Assembly (NCBI GenBank): GCA_030737835.1
Contig: CM060850.1
Location: forward strand, 24,283,774 to 24,347,773
Direction of reading: 5' to 3'
DNA length: 64,000 bases
DNA from: Acorus gramineus
Taxonomy: Eukaryota; Streptophyta; Magnoliopsida; Acorales; Acoraceae
Position numbers and translations under genes: made by a program. Below, one piece after another: positions 18,562-31,890 of this stretch (position 1 is the first letter of the stretch; every line of letters starts with the position of its first letter). The notes below the pieces were generated by a model. The model ran no database searches. It was not told where the DNA came from and saw only the letters and a program-made list of their open reading frames with translations.

Positions 18562-21500
18562 ATGGCGCAGTTCAAGAGCAAGAGAGTTATTGAAGAATCC
18601 CCATTTGGCATGGAAAGAGCGGAGTCGTCCCGTCAACATCTGACGGTGGAAAAACCAGCCTCCGTTGTTGAGCGGGCCGAGTTATCCCGTCAGCATGTGA
18701 GAGCTCTCAATGCCCAGTTCGTAAGGTTGTGCTATTTTCCATGTTTCTTGGGTTTGTTTTTTTTATAGTTCTGTTAGAGTCTCTATAAATTATATGTCGA
18801 GTCTGGGATATTGGCGCTGAAATAGATACAATGTTTGATTTCTTTTTATAGTTTGTATTCCGATGGTTTGCTGGTTCTTGTATATGTATTCTGATTTTTT
18901 TTATTTGCCTGTTTTTACATGTTTGAGTGATCATGTGACCAAATTCATGACTCCAGACTGATTATTTTTGGCATTAAGCTAAGTGGTCCATTTGTATGTA
19001 GCCTTAGATAAACAGATGGATGAAATCCCAATACGATAGCGTTCATAGATCCGATCACACATTTTTATGTCAATGTAATCATATCTTATGGTATTATCCT
19101 GCCCTTTTCCTTTTTTGGTCTTTCTCATTGGCATTCTCTTCTTGTCAATGAAATTGAATCCAGATGCCTACCACTCTCCCTTCAGATAAAATGTAATAGT
19201 ATCTTGTGGTAACTCCATTCTATAGATTTATTTGATTCCTCACGAATACGTTGCATGGGGGTTTGTCCCTTCTCCAAAAACTAAGCTTGAAAAATATTTG
19301 GGGAGCATATTGCGTGCAATTTTATTAAAAATAGAGGCACAACTTCGAAACTAGGAGGGATCATAAATCTTAGTCATTGGAATGAAGTAAAAGAGATGGG
19401 ATATCTTCAAATGACCACAAGCGCACACCCAATATTCACTGCAGAATATGACACCTGGGGTTTCAAAATCATGTTGCTTCTTGCACATAGCCCGTGCATT
19501 TTTGCAATGAAATCGATGGCCCTTTTGCACGTGTCTCTATATTTAACAGAATCTCTTTGTAGACATCGTGAAGATTTTACTTATTTTCCATTTTCACCTG
19601 AATTTAAGGAAATAATGGGGGAACTGGGGAAGACGATTGTTATAAGTCCTTTTTAGCATGGGATTGGAATTATATGTACGTTATGTTATTATGATCCAAT
19701 AATATATGTCTGTCTTTGTCTTTTGGGCTTGGAGGATTGGCAGATTGCCATCGCCTTTTATGTAGGAGCACTCCTCTGTCTTTTTACAATAAAGTTCCAG
19801 ATGATAACCTCCAGTCTTTCCTCAAGCGTGCACACACACAAGGGAAGAAAGAAATTAAAAGAAAAAATGGGTGATAATTCAGATGGTTGTGTCTAGATTA
19901 GCAGAGGAAGATATTTGCAAGCATCATGTGTGTTTGTCTCCATTATTAGGAGAAATTCAAATGGTTATGTAGAATTAATTGATTAATGGATTTAGTGCTT
20001 TAGTGGAAAGATATTTTTTTTCAATCTTTGCTTAGAGTTAATTTTGATATAGAAATTTTTCATGCTTTAATGTGTCTCTAGAGCTTGAGATGATGTGGCA
20101 ATAGCTTGGAAAAGCTTGGGTAAGTAGTCCTTGAGAACGAGGAAAATGCATGAATAACTGGGATTAATGTAGCATGAAAAGGATGAAGGCATAGATGCTA
20201 TGGCATTGCACCAAAACAATGGCAGATTAGGATTTTTATATGGGATTATGAATTATTGAGTTTTGCTTCTCATGTAATGATCTTTTATTAATTTGTAACA
20301 GAACCAGTTTAGATCTTATAAACTGAGGGAAGCATACAAAGACATGACCAGAATTTGGAAAAAAAAATAGAGAGAAGAATCATCCATAGAGAGTATATCT
20401 AAACCTAATTTGTTTTTCACTGCTAATTTCTACCTACATAAGATAATCGAACCCAATATTCCAATCAGTCTGTCAAATACTGGTTTATCATTTTATAGAA
20501 AATGGACTCATTTATTTTTTTGGTAACACATCAATTAGATAACTGAAATTGATATCGCGACAATCAGTTAGGAAGAGTTTTTTTTTCCAATAATCCAAAT
20601 TATAACTTGTGTCATTGAGTGAAACACTTTCGTGACAATCCAAATTGTTCTGCTTGTGCCCGGCGGCTTACGACAATCCAAACATTAGTGGCAATTAGCA
20701 GCAGCCATCCAAATTGTAACTTGCATAATTTGTGACAACCCAAATTGTTCTGCCCTCGCCTGATGGCTCGTCGCATATGGGGGTGGATGGCTGCTGCTGC
20801 TTTAGGGCTCTTGGTAGAATTCATCACTCTGGAGGGAATTTGGGAGGCTGAGAAGAAGCTAAGAAAGAGGGGTGATAGAAGCGTGAGCAAAAATTTCTCA
20901 ATCTCTTGTTCCAACGGTCATTTGGGTGATATGGCTAATGTGCAATCAGATCATCTTCAAGGGTGCCCTATTTGAGAGCATGTGAGAATCTGTTGTATGA
21001 TTTATGAAGAATTGTGGTCGTTTTTGTGGACGGGTGTTGGGTTATGTACTTAGGAGGTAAACTCATTATTGAGGAGTAAGACTCTTTGTAGTTTGGGGTC
21101 AGGCTGAAATTTTCAGTTGATTCCTCCTCAATTGTTGTTTGGCTTGAGTTTTTTTTGTTTTTGTATTTACTTTTGTTTTTGTTTCTTCACTTTGGGCATT
21201 CCATTTCATCTATACAAAATGTGGTAGGTTTCCTACCATTTCCTCAAAAATAAATTGCATCAGAAGCTCTATATTAATCTAATAAAATATAGCTAATTTG
21301 GATTAATTTGCTCTCACTGTGGAGATTTTGGATAGACCTCAAATGGTCCCTTATGACGAAAAACAAAATTGATTGTAGTTAGTTATATTATTTTATTATA
21401 GTTTTGAGGGTGAGGTTATAGTATAAATAAGCTACTACCATCAAACCAGGGTGAAATCTTATGTGAGGTACTGTGCATCTTTTTATTTATTTATTTATTT

Positions 21501-22164
21501 GTTTGCCATACAATTGGTATGGAAATTGCATTCTTAGACCCAACAATATAAATAACCACTCTATGGCCTTTCTTTAGGAATCTTTTCTAGCTTGCACAGT
21601 GTTTTCCTGGTACGATTGGTATCTTTTTAACTCTTATTTTCTTAGGAATTTATGCCGGATATGCATGGTTTATTTTTCATACTGCTATGTATTCTGTCCC
21701 GATAGTTATGTTATTAGTTTTGAGTAGATATTTGACAGTTTCTTGCTGTCTGTAAATATATAATTGTTCAGGAGTGTCTATGGCATCGTCGTATACTTAT
21801 TTGACAATTCACCATTTCTTTTCTGTTTTATAAAATCCTCATATATATGAAATTTCGTTGCACCTTATCATGCCCATACATTTATGTCTCGTATTTGTTT
21901 TATGGAGCAGGTGGGCACAATCACAGTTACAAAAATGCCCTGATGATTTATGGGAAGACGGTGTCAGAGACTATTTAACTCATGCCTCACACATAAAGGT
22001 TTTCATTGAACAATGGGACACATAGAGTATGCCATAGGGAAATTCCTATGCATTGATCGTGGGCATGTTCAAAATCAAACTATGTGTGCTTGGTCAAGAA
22101 CTTACTTTTATGCACATTGAGTTGATCAAAATTTGTGTTGGCTTCAAATCTATATACATGCATG

Positions 22165-22208
<44 letters not shown>

Positions 22209-25200
22209 AAAAATGGTAGATGAATCTACCATGATTCATTAATATCAAACGGGATACAATTTGTCAAGAAAAAGAAGAAGAATGAAAACCATTTGTTGAC
22301 AAATTGAACACAAATCACTTGGGCACAAAATAAATCCCATTCTGAAATGAATCTCTTTGCAGCCTCTCATATGACAATTTTACAAATTGTCATACAATCA
22401 TAAAATCAGTAATCATAAAAGACTAGTAGATCCATGTTAGGTCAAAACATTGTTATTTCCATGTCATGTACAATACACAGGAATCTTTACACCATGTAAC
22501 AATGAAATGGACATTGCGCATCGCGTGCAGGTGTCTCTACTCTGTGGATGGCATGCACATGGAATGTTGAACATGATACATTTAGAGTACTGAATGCAAT
22601 AATGTATCAGTAACAGTAACATGTCTAAGTATTGCACATGATACGGATATGGAGTGTCAGACACACTGAGGTATATTGGTTACATAAACATAGGAGATGT
22701 TTCTGTATTTTGTTCCAGAAGTAACCTAAATCTTAATTTTTCTGTGGGCACATTTTAAGCTACCACAGGGTCTTATTACCAATAATTAGGGGAGCTCGAT
22801 TGTGTCTCATGAGATTTTGGGTTCTGATGCCACTTTAAGAATTTTACGCTTATAGGGGTTGATCTACTAGTCTTTTAAGTGGTCATGGCATAGTAGATGA
22901 ATTTAAGGTATAAAAGTATGGCTATTCTCTGGGGTTGTTCTATTGAGCTTTGGGAATGAACACATGAAAGAGGAGCTGAAGGTGAGTCTCCTGGTTTTGG
23001 GGGACTTTATGTGTGCATTACCAATGAGGATGATATATTAGTTTCATTTTGATCCTATTGTGGAATGAATGGCTGTTTAGTAATGAAATCTAGTTAGAAA
23101 TTCAGTTAAAGTAGATATTTTGAGTCCAACAATATGGGAATGGGGTTTGACATATTATTTGCCTACATGTTTGCTGTTTGATTATTGGTTAAAGAATTAA
23201 AATATGTGCTTGCATTGTTTTCTGTCAATTTGTTTTCTGACAATAGGAATGATAATGATGATTTTTTAGTACTCCATTTGCTTGGTTTTGTTATTCTTTT
23301 GCTATATTTTTTCTCATCAATCTAGATCTCTCTTCTCCCTTATTGTTACATCTATAAGTAGGGCATTTCACAATATAAGGATGGCATTCATTCCCATAGT
23401 TGAATTTAGTCTTTCACTAAACTATTTTATTTTCCGTAGATGTGAGGTTTGAAAAATATTATGAAAGTATATTCAGGTTGCATGTTGTATTTTTTTTCCA
23501 AGAGACTTACCTTTGTTTGTGCATGTCATCACTTGTCCAATGCCTCAGCATCAACGTCATGATAAATTGACTTTTTCCTTTATATATCGTTGTTTATCTT
23601 TGTTTTTTTTTGCTTAATTTCTTATTCAGGAGAAATTTAATGATGTTGTGGATTGGCTTGGAGCTAATGCAGCAAAAGCAGAAACTAAAGCAGCAAAAGT
23701 AGAAGGTGCTCCTCTCTTGAGTATGTCTGGTTCCTCAAGCAAGAACATGATGGCAGCAGGAGAAACTTTTAGTCATAGAGTACAATTCCAAGAGAAAAAT
23801 GCCACTCAAGCAGCTGCACCTCTGAGGATTTCAAGTTCATGGAATTCAAATCTATTTTCCAATGGTCAGACTCGTAGCTTGCCTGGTGAGTATTTGTGTA
23901 GGTCTTGATGTCAGGTTTTAGATAGGGAGGGAGGGAGGGGAATCTCGACTATATTAGCTTTTGGAAACTCGTTCGCACACGCTTTTGATTTTTTTAAAAA
24001 ACAAAAAAGTGCAAATGTGTTTCCAAACATCTCCTGGAAGCAAGCTTAATTAGAAAGTTAGTTAGAACTTTTAATACAAAAAGTATACTTTTTAAAAAGC
24101 GCAGAAAGTGAGCTTTTTAGGAATCAAGTTTATTTAAGCTACTTTATTCAAAAGCATATTTTTCCAATTCGTTTCCAAACGCACCCATTTGTGAAATATT
24201 GTTTGTGTTAAACTCTAAATGTCGAGTCATATCCCTCTATATTGCGTATTTCTGGCTTCACTGATAAATGAGGCAAGAAACAATTTTTTTGTTTTTTTTT
24301 GTTTTTGAGGAAAAGAAACTTAAGAGTTGTTAAGAGAATCTATTATGTCATTGAATACGAAGTGTTTATTTTTAATTCAAACAGCTTCCCTTTTTGCAGG
24401 AGCCCAAACATCAAATGTTGTTCAATCTGAAGCTTCCAATGATGGAGGTATGATGTGGATTACTGTTTCTATCTTATACCATCACCTCTTGTTTTAAGTC
24501 ACATTTTAATGAAGGCAGTTCCATGTAGTGGATTCACTTTTCCGTCTCCACAAAATATTGAACTTTCAAGGAAGATGATGACAACCAAATTTTTTGTGCA
24601 AACCAATAGAGGGAATTTCTCATGAAGGCACCCTATTTAGTCTTTTGTAAAAGGGTTTTACGGTGAAGCCTTTTGAAGGTGAACTGCACTACCATATCTT
24701 CACTTTCCTAGTCCATTCATGGATGGATGCTAGAAGGATTTCACAATTTCTTTTTAAATCAGGAAAAAAGAAGAGAATTGTTTTTTAAAAAAAAATTCAA
24801 AGAGGAAAAAAGTAAAAGACTCAAGAATAATTATACAAATGTATATCAAATTTACCACATTAATAACCATCATCTAGACAACACATTTAGTAAAACCTAT
24901 AAAAACTGTTATCAATTTTTTCTTTTGGGGTGGGATGAGTGCAGCTTATTTGTAGGGGTCCAAGTGGCTCACATACTACTAAAACTTATACCAACTCATA
25001 TTTTTTGATGGGCCATGGACAATACTGGCCCTTCCCTCCAACCAATGGCATAGAATTGCGCCGTAGCACCATGTATTATGGGATCATTCATGGATGGAAA
25101 GAGTTTCTCTTTATTGTTTTGACCATCTCTTTAATTTTTTGACATTTTTTTTGAGGATATGAGCGGTTCATATTCACCTGATTAATCTTTCTGTTTTGGA

Positions 25201-27895
25201 ATAGTGAGGTTTAAAATTTCCAGTTAAACGATTTATAATTCCATTTTCTGATAGCCTTTTTTCTAGTAAATGACATCAAAATATGGCCTAAAAGTGAAAA
25301 CATAATGCAGTAAAATCCATAAAACTGTAACATCATGTTTATCCAGATAGGATTTCCTTTGGTGATCAGGGCTGAAAATATATCAGCATTCTGTGGCTTG
25401 TGTCCTGCTAGTAGTTGTGTTGAATTTGTCTACTAAGTCATCAATGAGAGGTGATATTGCTCTCTAAGGGCCAGGGCTGGAATGGCTTGCTTTAGGCTCA
25501 CCTAAAAACTGGTCGGAGTTGGTTCTGGCTCTCCCAAGTTTTCTTCTGTATGAGTGTCATTTTATTTTATACTGGGGATATTCAGTTTTATACTATTTCA
25601 AGAAGAATTTCAATTGATTGTACTGACTCATTTGAATTTATTGAAAAAAGTGACCATAAACTAAGTAATTAAGGTGAAATTCATCTATATATTTGACCCT
25701 TGAAGATGATCTGGAGCAGCCAAGCAGCCCTTCCTTGAAAAAGACTGAGGAGAAGGGCATCACTGTTGTGCATGAAGTCAAATGCAAGGTCTATGTAAAG
25801 GTACTTAATCTAGTTAATTATATTGTCTATTTGCTGGTTCTATATCTAATGTGTATGCATTGTGGTACATATGGAACTACTGACATTCTATGATTTTTTC
25901 CCCCAAAATCCAATGCAGAATTGATGCAAGACTACATCACTCATGAAATTATGATTTTACTGAGCAGTAGTCTGAATGCAGACTGCTATGACAAATCTAT
26001 GATCATCTTTGCTGATGTGATGACAGATGACAAATATATGCATTCAGAAACTAGCATACATCCTGTTTATTTCTGGAAAAACATTTATTTCATGTGCCTG
26101 TTTGATTCCTATGGTAGTGCAGTCAAAGCTTGATCATTTTTTTCAAGCAACAGACGACCTATTGACCTTGTCTCATCTTTGCTGCATGTTTTCTTTCTAA
26201 TCTATTGAATGCACTGTTGTAAGATAATAAATTCAAATTTTACTTGCAGCATACCATTTTCTCACCTAATTGATTAATCCTTAGGTGATGCCAAGCCCCT
26301 GACTAGTGGCTAATGCTCTTACATCATTGGGAATTTCTCCCATTTTTAAATTACAGTGTACTTTAGATTTTTTTTCTCATTGAGGGTTGTACCAAATTTA
26401 TTTGACTGATTTCTGAGGTTGGCAAAAGGAAATTTAGCGGTTTAGCCCTTCTCCATATTATATTGATAAACTTGATTAATTACCTTGCATATAAAAAAAT
26501 TGATTCATCAGCTAGTTTATTGATCTTTATTATGTCAGTGTGTAATGTCCTGAATTGATTTTAATCCTATTTTATTTATGAATTTAGCCAGAGAATCCCA
26601 CAGAAAAGGGCTGGAAAGATATGGGTACAGGTCAGCTCTCCATCAAATGCAAAGAGGGTGCAAGCAAGGCCTCAAAAGAATCCAAACCTACTATTCTTAT
26701 TCGTAATGATGTGAGTTTTTTCTGCTTACACAAAAGTTCCAAAGCTTGTCTGAACAATAATTTGTCAACTTGATCCATTTGGAATTTTGAACTTTACTAC
26801 TTACATTTTCAAGGAGAAGAGAGTATATGTGACAACTGGAATCTAATAGTCGATAACAGGAACTTTATACATACATACATACATGCATACATGTGTGTGT
26901 GTGTATCATTAAGTTATTTAAATTAACTCAGCAACTCTATGAAATCTCTTCGGAAGGAATCTTATTTTCCTAGACAAGACGCAGTGCCTTTTCCAAGCTT
27001 TGTTTTTTGTGATACTGATGTACTGGATTTTTATAAGTGGATCTTCTGGATCTCTTGATATGTATAATGTTTATATCTGAATCTTGATTACCTCTTATTG
27101 CACATTTGCCATCTCTTCGTTAGATTTTCATTGAGTTATAAGAATTTTCTGCTTACGGATGACTGCAACTGTGAGAGTTAACAGAGTCAAGGTTTGTGAT
27201 ATTCTTAATTCTTATGGGTGAGTAATTGGGTTGCAGTCAAGTGCTTCTGTTGCTCCCATTTGATTTCCAAAGTCAATTTTGTGCCATATGTTCTAGCAGA
27301 TTGCAATTTGCTTTTGTGATGATTGAGTTTGGATTTGTCTGAGGTGAATGACTTCCTGTTTTTTTGCTGTCAGATTATATATTGAACTTGACATTCTCCT
27401 TTTTCTTTTCTCCAGGTTGGAAAAATATTGCTCAATGCTTTGATTTATGCTGGAATAAGAACAAATGTTCAAAAGAACACAGTCACGGCTATATTTCATA
27501 CTGCGGTAAATAATTCTGATGCTATTTTTTTTATAACTTTATGATCTATTTTAGGTTGACAAATGTCAACCAAAAAAAATGTTAAATTTATTTTGTCTGA
27601 ATTCTCATATATTTTCCATCTTATTAGAGTTTCTTGTTTATAAATCTTTGTTGTAGATTTATTTAAATATGTTTGTTAAATATACTGTGACTAAATGTTT
27701 GTCTAGTATAACATGGTACCATTCTGTGCCTCATTTTCCTTTCAATTCTGTTTCACAAATTTTCTGCAAATGCAATAGGGTAGTGAAGGTGAACCTGGCA
27801 AAGCTGTAACTCGTACATATTTGTTAAGAACAAAAACCCAGGAAGAGACGAAGAATCTGGATGCTGCAATTAAAGAATACGCTCCTGCATCTTGA
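18562..27895 (+). CDS. NUP50: NUP50-like nucleoporin with C-terminal Ran-binding domain, 8 coding exons, 326 aa
   Basis: Nuclear-pore basket-type protein; NUP50 relatives assist importin-dependent transport and bind Ran through a RanBP1-like domain. Inferred coding exons: 18562-18725, 21911-21998, 23630-23885, 24400-24447, 25706-25800, 26588-26710, 27416-27505, 27779-27895, joining to 326 residues without a stop. The N-terminal part carries the plant NUP50 block 'KCPDDLWEDGVRDYLTHAS' (about 64-82) followed by 'EKFNDVVDWL'. The middle is Ser/Ala/Gln-rich and disordered, with no FG dipeptides. Residues about 205-322 form the Ran-binding domain (EVKCKVYVK, GWKDMGTGQLSI, ILIRNDVGKILLNALI, TYLLRTK). 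Exon 1 must end at 18725 (donor GTTGTG) to keep frame, although a stronger-looking GTAAGG lies 5 bases upstream. Intron 1 is about 3.2 kb and holds a LINE remnant. Which plant NUP50 paralogue it matches is not clear. Confidence 0.88.
20745..21260 (+). pseudogene. Decayed LINE 3' fragment in NUP50 intron 1
   Basis: The frame starting 20745 shows 'EFITLEGIWEAEKKLRKRGD' and, after a frame change, 'VIWVIWLMCNQIIFKG', parallel to 'DFTSMEGLWHAGRLLCSRRD' and 'VTWAVWLARNHLVFRG' of the LINE at 15335-16985. It has stops and a frameshift and ends near 'gtggtaggtttcctacc' with an A-rich tail. It is therefore an older insertion of a related LINE. Confidence 0.6.
22168..22206. repeat. (AT)n microsatellite in NUP50 intron 2
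   Basis: About 39 bases of uninterrupted AT dinucleotides. Confidence 0.95.
26869..26906. repeat. (ATAC)n / (TG)n compound microsatellite in NUP50 intron 6
   Basis: Tandem 'atac' units followed by a GT run. Confidence 0.85.
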
Positions 27896-28581
27896 AAATT
27901 ATATGATAAAGAGGGGAACATAGCCAAGTATGTGAGCTCTAGAGTGCATCTGTAGGTTCATCACAAAAATGGAAAGGGTGTTCTATTAGATGCCATAGTC
28001 TTGAGCAGGAGGGCATTTGAGATGGTACATCAATGATGAATTTGAGTTTAGGTTTCCATCAGCAAGAAATTTTTCTCTCTATTTATTGTGAAACATTTAA
28101 AGAATTTCCACCAAGAAAGTGACTGTTACGAGAGGCTGTTGTGCTTATTGTAATCTTTATTGAGAATTAGCTTATTGTTATTTCCCGTTCCAATTTTGAT
28201 GTTTGGAGAAGAATCATGTACCATAATTTCCTCGTGGCTCTCAGATTTGGTCAGACAATTCATTCATCATATGCATTTTATCATATGCTTAAATTTGTTG
28301 ATCATATGCTCAACATAGTTTATATTGGTAATTTAGTTTGTTGATTTATCTTGGTTTGGTGAGTCCAGTTTACTGGCTGGCAAAGCTATTATACTTGTGA
28401 TTATATTTGCGTCGTCCAGAGTGATATCATGTAGCTTGGAGTGTTTTTTTTATCCTGTCTTGTACTCCTGCTTTTAGTCCTGTTTCTTTATATGAAGGTA
28501 GATACACTGTTCCAGGGGTTCTTCCATTATCATGTACCATCCAAATAAAGGCACATGACCTCAAGGCTAAAATTGGATTAA
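27896..28581 (+). other. 3' flank of the NUP50-like gene
   Basis: No reading frame of note. An AATAAA word near 28545 could be a late polyadenylation signal. GATTAA at 28576-28581 abuts the copia element. Confidence 0.35.
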
Positions 28582-28893
28582 TGTTGTAAACTAAATAGAA
28601 TATGATATATAAAAGTATATAAATAAAGCACACAAGTATATAGAGAAGAGAAGTAGAGAGAGATTCTTATTCACTATTTTGTTGGTTTTTGGAATACATG
28701 AGAAACCCCTCTATTTATAGGGTACATAGAGGAATCCCAAAGGTGGTGAGTTACAAGTCTATAGAGGTGAGGGGGTAGGTAGAGGGGTGAGAAAGATAGG
28801 AGGGTTATGGAGTTGAATGAGGGGGTTATGGAGTTGAAGAGTGGGGGAGGTTATGGATTAGAGAAGTGGTGGTTATCCACCATATTCACAACA
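28582..28893 (-). repeat. Left (3') LTR of the minus-strand copia element, 312 bp
   Basis: Begins TGTTGTAAAC and ends TTCACAACA in + coordinates. It is repeated at 33759-34053 with few differences, including a short indel in 'gtatataaataaagc' and a variable G-rich part. The close match suggests recent insertion. Confidence 0.9.
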
Positions 28894-28900
28894 CTCCCCC
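28894..28900 (-). other. Polypurine tract of the copia element
   Basis: CTCCCCC on +, that is GGGGGAG on the coding strand, directly next to the inner edge of the 3' LTR, as expected for plus-strand DNA priming. Confidence 0.6.
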
Positions 28901-28925
28901 TTGGATGACCACCACGCTAAGAAAA

Positions 28926-29100
28926 TTGCCTCATTAAAACCTTGCTTGGAAAACCCAATGGGAAAAAACCAAAGCGAAGGAAAAAGAGTACAATGTAACT
29001 TAATCGTATAATAGTGTATGCGTTTGACACTGCCTCATTAAAACCTTGCCAGGAAAACCCAATGGGACAAAACCTAGGCGAAGGAAAAAGAGTACAGTTC
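28926..29100. repeat. Direct repeat of about 70 bp near the copia 3' end
   Basis: 'cctcattaaaaccttgc' through 'ggaaaaagagtaca' occurs at about 28931-28993 and again at about 29033-29096 with few mismatches. Confidence 0.85.
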
Positions 29101-29143
29101 GCAAAATGTCATCAAAATTACTCCCCCTCATAAGTACAAGATT

Positions 29144-31476
29144 TCAAGAATTTTGGTCGCAAACTCGTCGCATCCCAATTTCATACACCAGCTTCTTGAA
29201 TGTTGATGTCGACAAAGCTTTAGTAAACAAATCTGCAAGATTGTCCTTTGACTGAATTTGTTGAACATCAATTTCATGTCTCTGCTGGAGCTCATGAGTG
29301 TAAAAGAATTTTGGAGAAATATGCTTTGTTCTATCACCCTTGATATATCCCCCTTTGATTTGAGCAATGCATGCTGCATTGTCTTCATATATAGTTGTTG
29401 GAACATCTGTAATGAGAGATAGTCCGCATGCAGTACGAATATGATGAACCAAAGACCTTATCCACACGCATTCCCGGCTTGCTTCGTGGAGTGCAAGAAT
29501 CTCAGAGTGGTTAGAAGACGTGGCGACCAAAGTCTGTTTCGTAGATCGCTAAGAGATTGCTGTGCCACCGCAAGTGAATACATAGCCTGTTTGTGAGCGA
29601 GCCTTGTGAGGATCTGAAAGATATCCTGAATCTGCATAACTTTTAGTTGTGCACCATTATTGGAATCCTTTGCATAGAATAGACCCATGTCTGACATTCC
29701 ACGAAGATAACGAAAAATGTGCTTCACACCATTCCAATGCCTTCGAGTTGGTGCAGAGCTAAATCTGGCCAATAAATTAACTGAAAATGCAATGTCAGGT
29801 CTAGTGCATTGGGCCAAATATAATAAGGCATCAATTGCACTAAGATATGGTACTTCAGGACCAAGAAGATTTTCAGTATCTTCTTTTGGACGAAAAGGAT
29901 CCTTCTTTGGGTCAAGTAACCTTACTACCATTGTAGTACTTAATGGATGACATTTGTCCATATTAAAACGCTTCAGGATTTTTTCAACATATGTTGTTTG
30001 ATGAACAAGTATCCCATTTGAACTTTGCTCAATTTGCAAGCCGAGACAGTATCTTGTTTTTCCAAGATCTTTCATTTCAAACTCCTTTTTCAGATATTCG
30101 GAAGCCTTTTCGAGCTCTTCAGGAGTTCCAATTAGATTAATATCATCAACATATACTGCAACAATGGTAAATCCGAGTTCCGTTTTCTTAATAAATATAC
30201 AGGGGCATATTGGATCATTGACATATCCTTCTTTTATTAAGTACTCACTAAGACGGTTATACCACATTCGTCCAGATTGCTTTAATCCATACAAGGATCG
30301 TCTTAGCTTGATTGAGTACATGTTTCGTGGTTTTGCTTCAGGCAATTTTAGTCCTTCAGGAACTTTCATATAAATGTCGGTATCTAATTTTCCATATAAA
30401 TATGCAGTAACCACATCCATTAGCTGCATGTTAAGTCCTTCTGAGACTACAAGACTAATTAAATACCGAAATGTGATTGTGTCCATCACAGGAGAATATG
30501 TCTCTTCAAAATCTATCCCAGGTCTCTGCAGGAAACCCTGTGCCACAAGACGAGCTTTGTATCTAACAATCTCGTTTCTTTCATTTCGTTTTCTCGCAAA
30601 CACCCATTTACATCCTACTGGTTTAACACCTTCAGGGGTTAGGACTACTGGTCCAAATACTTGGTGTTTTGCAAGTGAATCCAATTCTGTTTGAATAGCA
30701 GCTTTCCATTGTGGCCAACAATTTTTTCGTCTGCATTCATCCACTGAACGTGGTTCTAAATCATTATCTGAAATGATTTCTGTAGCTACTGCAAATGAGA
30801 ATATATCATCAAGCACTTGCTTTTGATCCCACAATATTTGTGAATTTGCATAATTTATGGAAATTTCTTCATTTCCATGTACTTGTTCTTCATGCACGGG
30901 CGTCACTTCAGGGACGTCAGTCTCTTCAGGGACTTGTGTCATTTCAGGGACTTCTTCCTCTGTAGGAGTTATTATTGTGGGTCTTTCAAGTGTTTCATAC
31001 TCTTCTAGAGAATTATTCTTCATTGTTTTTCTCCTTCGGGGAGCTGAATCTTTTGAGCCTATAGGTCTTCCACGCTTCAGGCGTGTTTTTGTTGATTCAT
31101 TAGCCGGCATATTAGCAGTTTTTCCTATTGGAACATTAATTCGAGCTGGAGTATTAGCAGCTGGAATATGTGATTTCATCACTTTTGCTGCATCATTGAA
31201 TGCATCTGGCAATTGATGCGCAATTCTTTGAAGATGGGTGATTCTTTGCACTTCAGTTTCACATTGATTAGTGCGAGGATCAAGATGAGACAAAGATGGA
31301 GTTTTCCATGTAAGTTCACGTCGTTCTTCTGGCGACGGATTTTCTCCCCCTAATGACGGGAATATTGTCTCATCAAAATGACAATCCGCAAATCGAGCGG
31401 TAAAAACATCCCCTGTCAATAGTTCAAGATATCTTATAATAGAAGGAGAATCTACTTTGTATGATAAATATGCCAT
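29144..31476 (-). pseudogene. Copia pol remnant: integrase C-terminus, reverse transcriptase (RVT_2), RNase H
   Basis: The minus-strand frame from 31476 is open for about 670 codons. It starts in the integrase C-terminal region ('TGDVFTARFADCHFDE'), passes through a charged P/E/T-rich linker and enters the reverse transcriptase ('KPVGCKWVFARKRN', 'ARLVAQGFLQRPGIDFEETY', 'YVDDINLIG', 'MKDLGKTRYCLGLQIE'), then 'CTRPDIAFSVNLLARFS'. Near 29640 a frameshift moves the RNase H part to another frame. In that frame a TAG precedes 'ATSSNHSEILALHEASREC', and the tail (29144-29530) ends at a normal copia RNase H terminus. The catalytic YVDD is present. No protease or integrase core domain is found upstream, so it could not complete a cycle alone. 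Confidence 0.85.
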
Positions 31477-31556
31477 CGATGATCATTTATTTGCGATTCC
31501 ACATTTCTCTTATATGCATATAAAATATAGAGATCTTAATATTATTAGGTACCTTT

Positions 31557-31890
31557 TCCTCTTCAAGAGTTTGTGTAGTCACTTCTGGAACTCGTTTCTC
31601 TTCATGGACATTATACTCTTCTAGAGTTTTAGAGAAAGTGGATCTATTGTTCATAATCTCTTCTGGAACATTATGTATAACTTCTTCTAGAGCATTATTA
31701 GAGCATGATTTTACATTTGATCTCCACTTCTGGGGAGCTGAATTTTTTTTTTTGAACCTATAGGTCTATCACGCATCTGGCGTGCATTAGGAATTTAATT
31801 TTCACGTTGAGCGGTACATGAGTCTAGATAAGACAGAGTGGGTGTATTCCACGATAATTCTCGTTGTTCTTCAGGAACAGATCATAGAAC
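31557..31890 (-). repeat. Second, decayed copy of the integrase-linker region
   Basis: The words 'ggggagctgaa', 'cctataggtct', 'cacgc..c.ggcgtg' and 'cgttgttctt' occur in the same order as at about 31036-31330, with more stops. This indicates an internal duplication or a recombined second copy. Confidence 0.55.

Noticed and set aside
19396-19656. 86-residue frame in NUP50 intron 1
   Set aside because: No recognisable domain, AT-rich intron, no splice context joining it to the gene.
29717-31216. Plus-strand frames inside the minus-strand copia pol
   Set aside because: Antisense shadows of the pol coding region.
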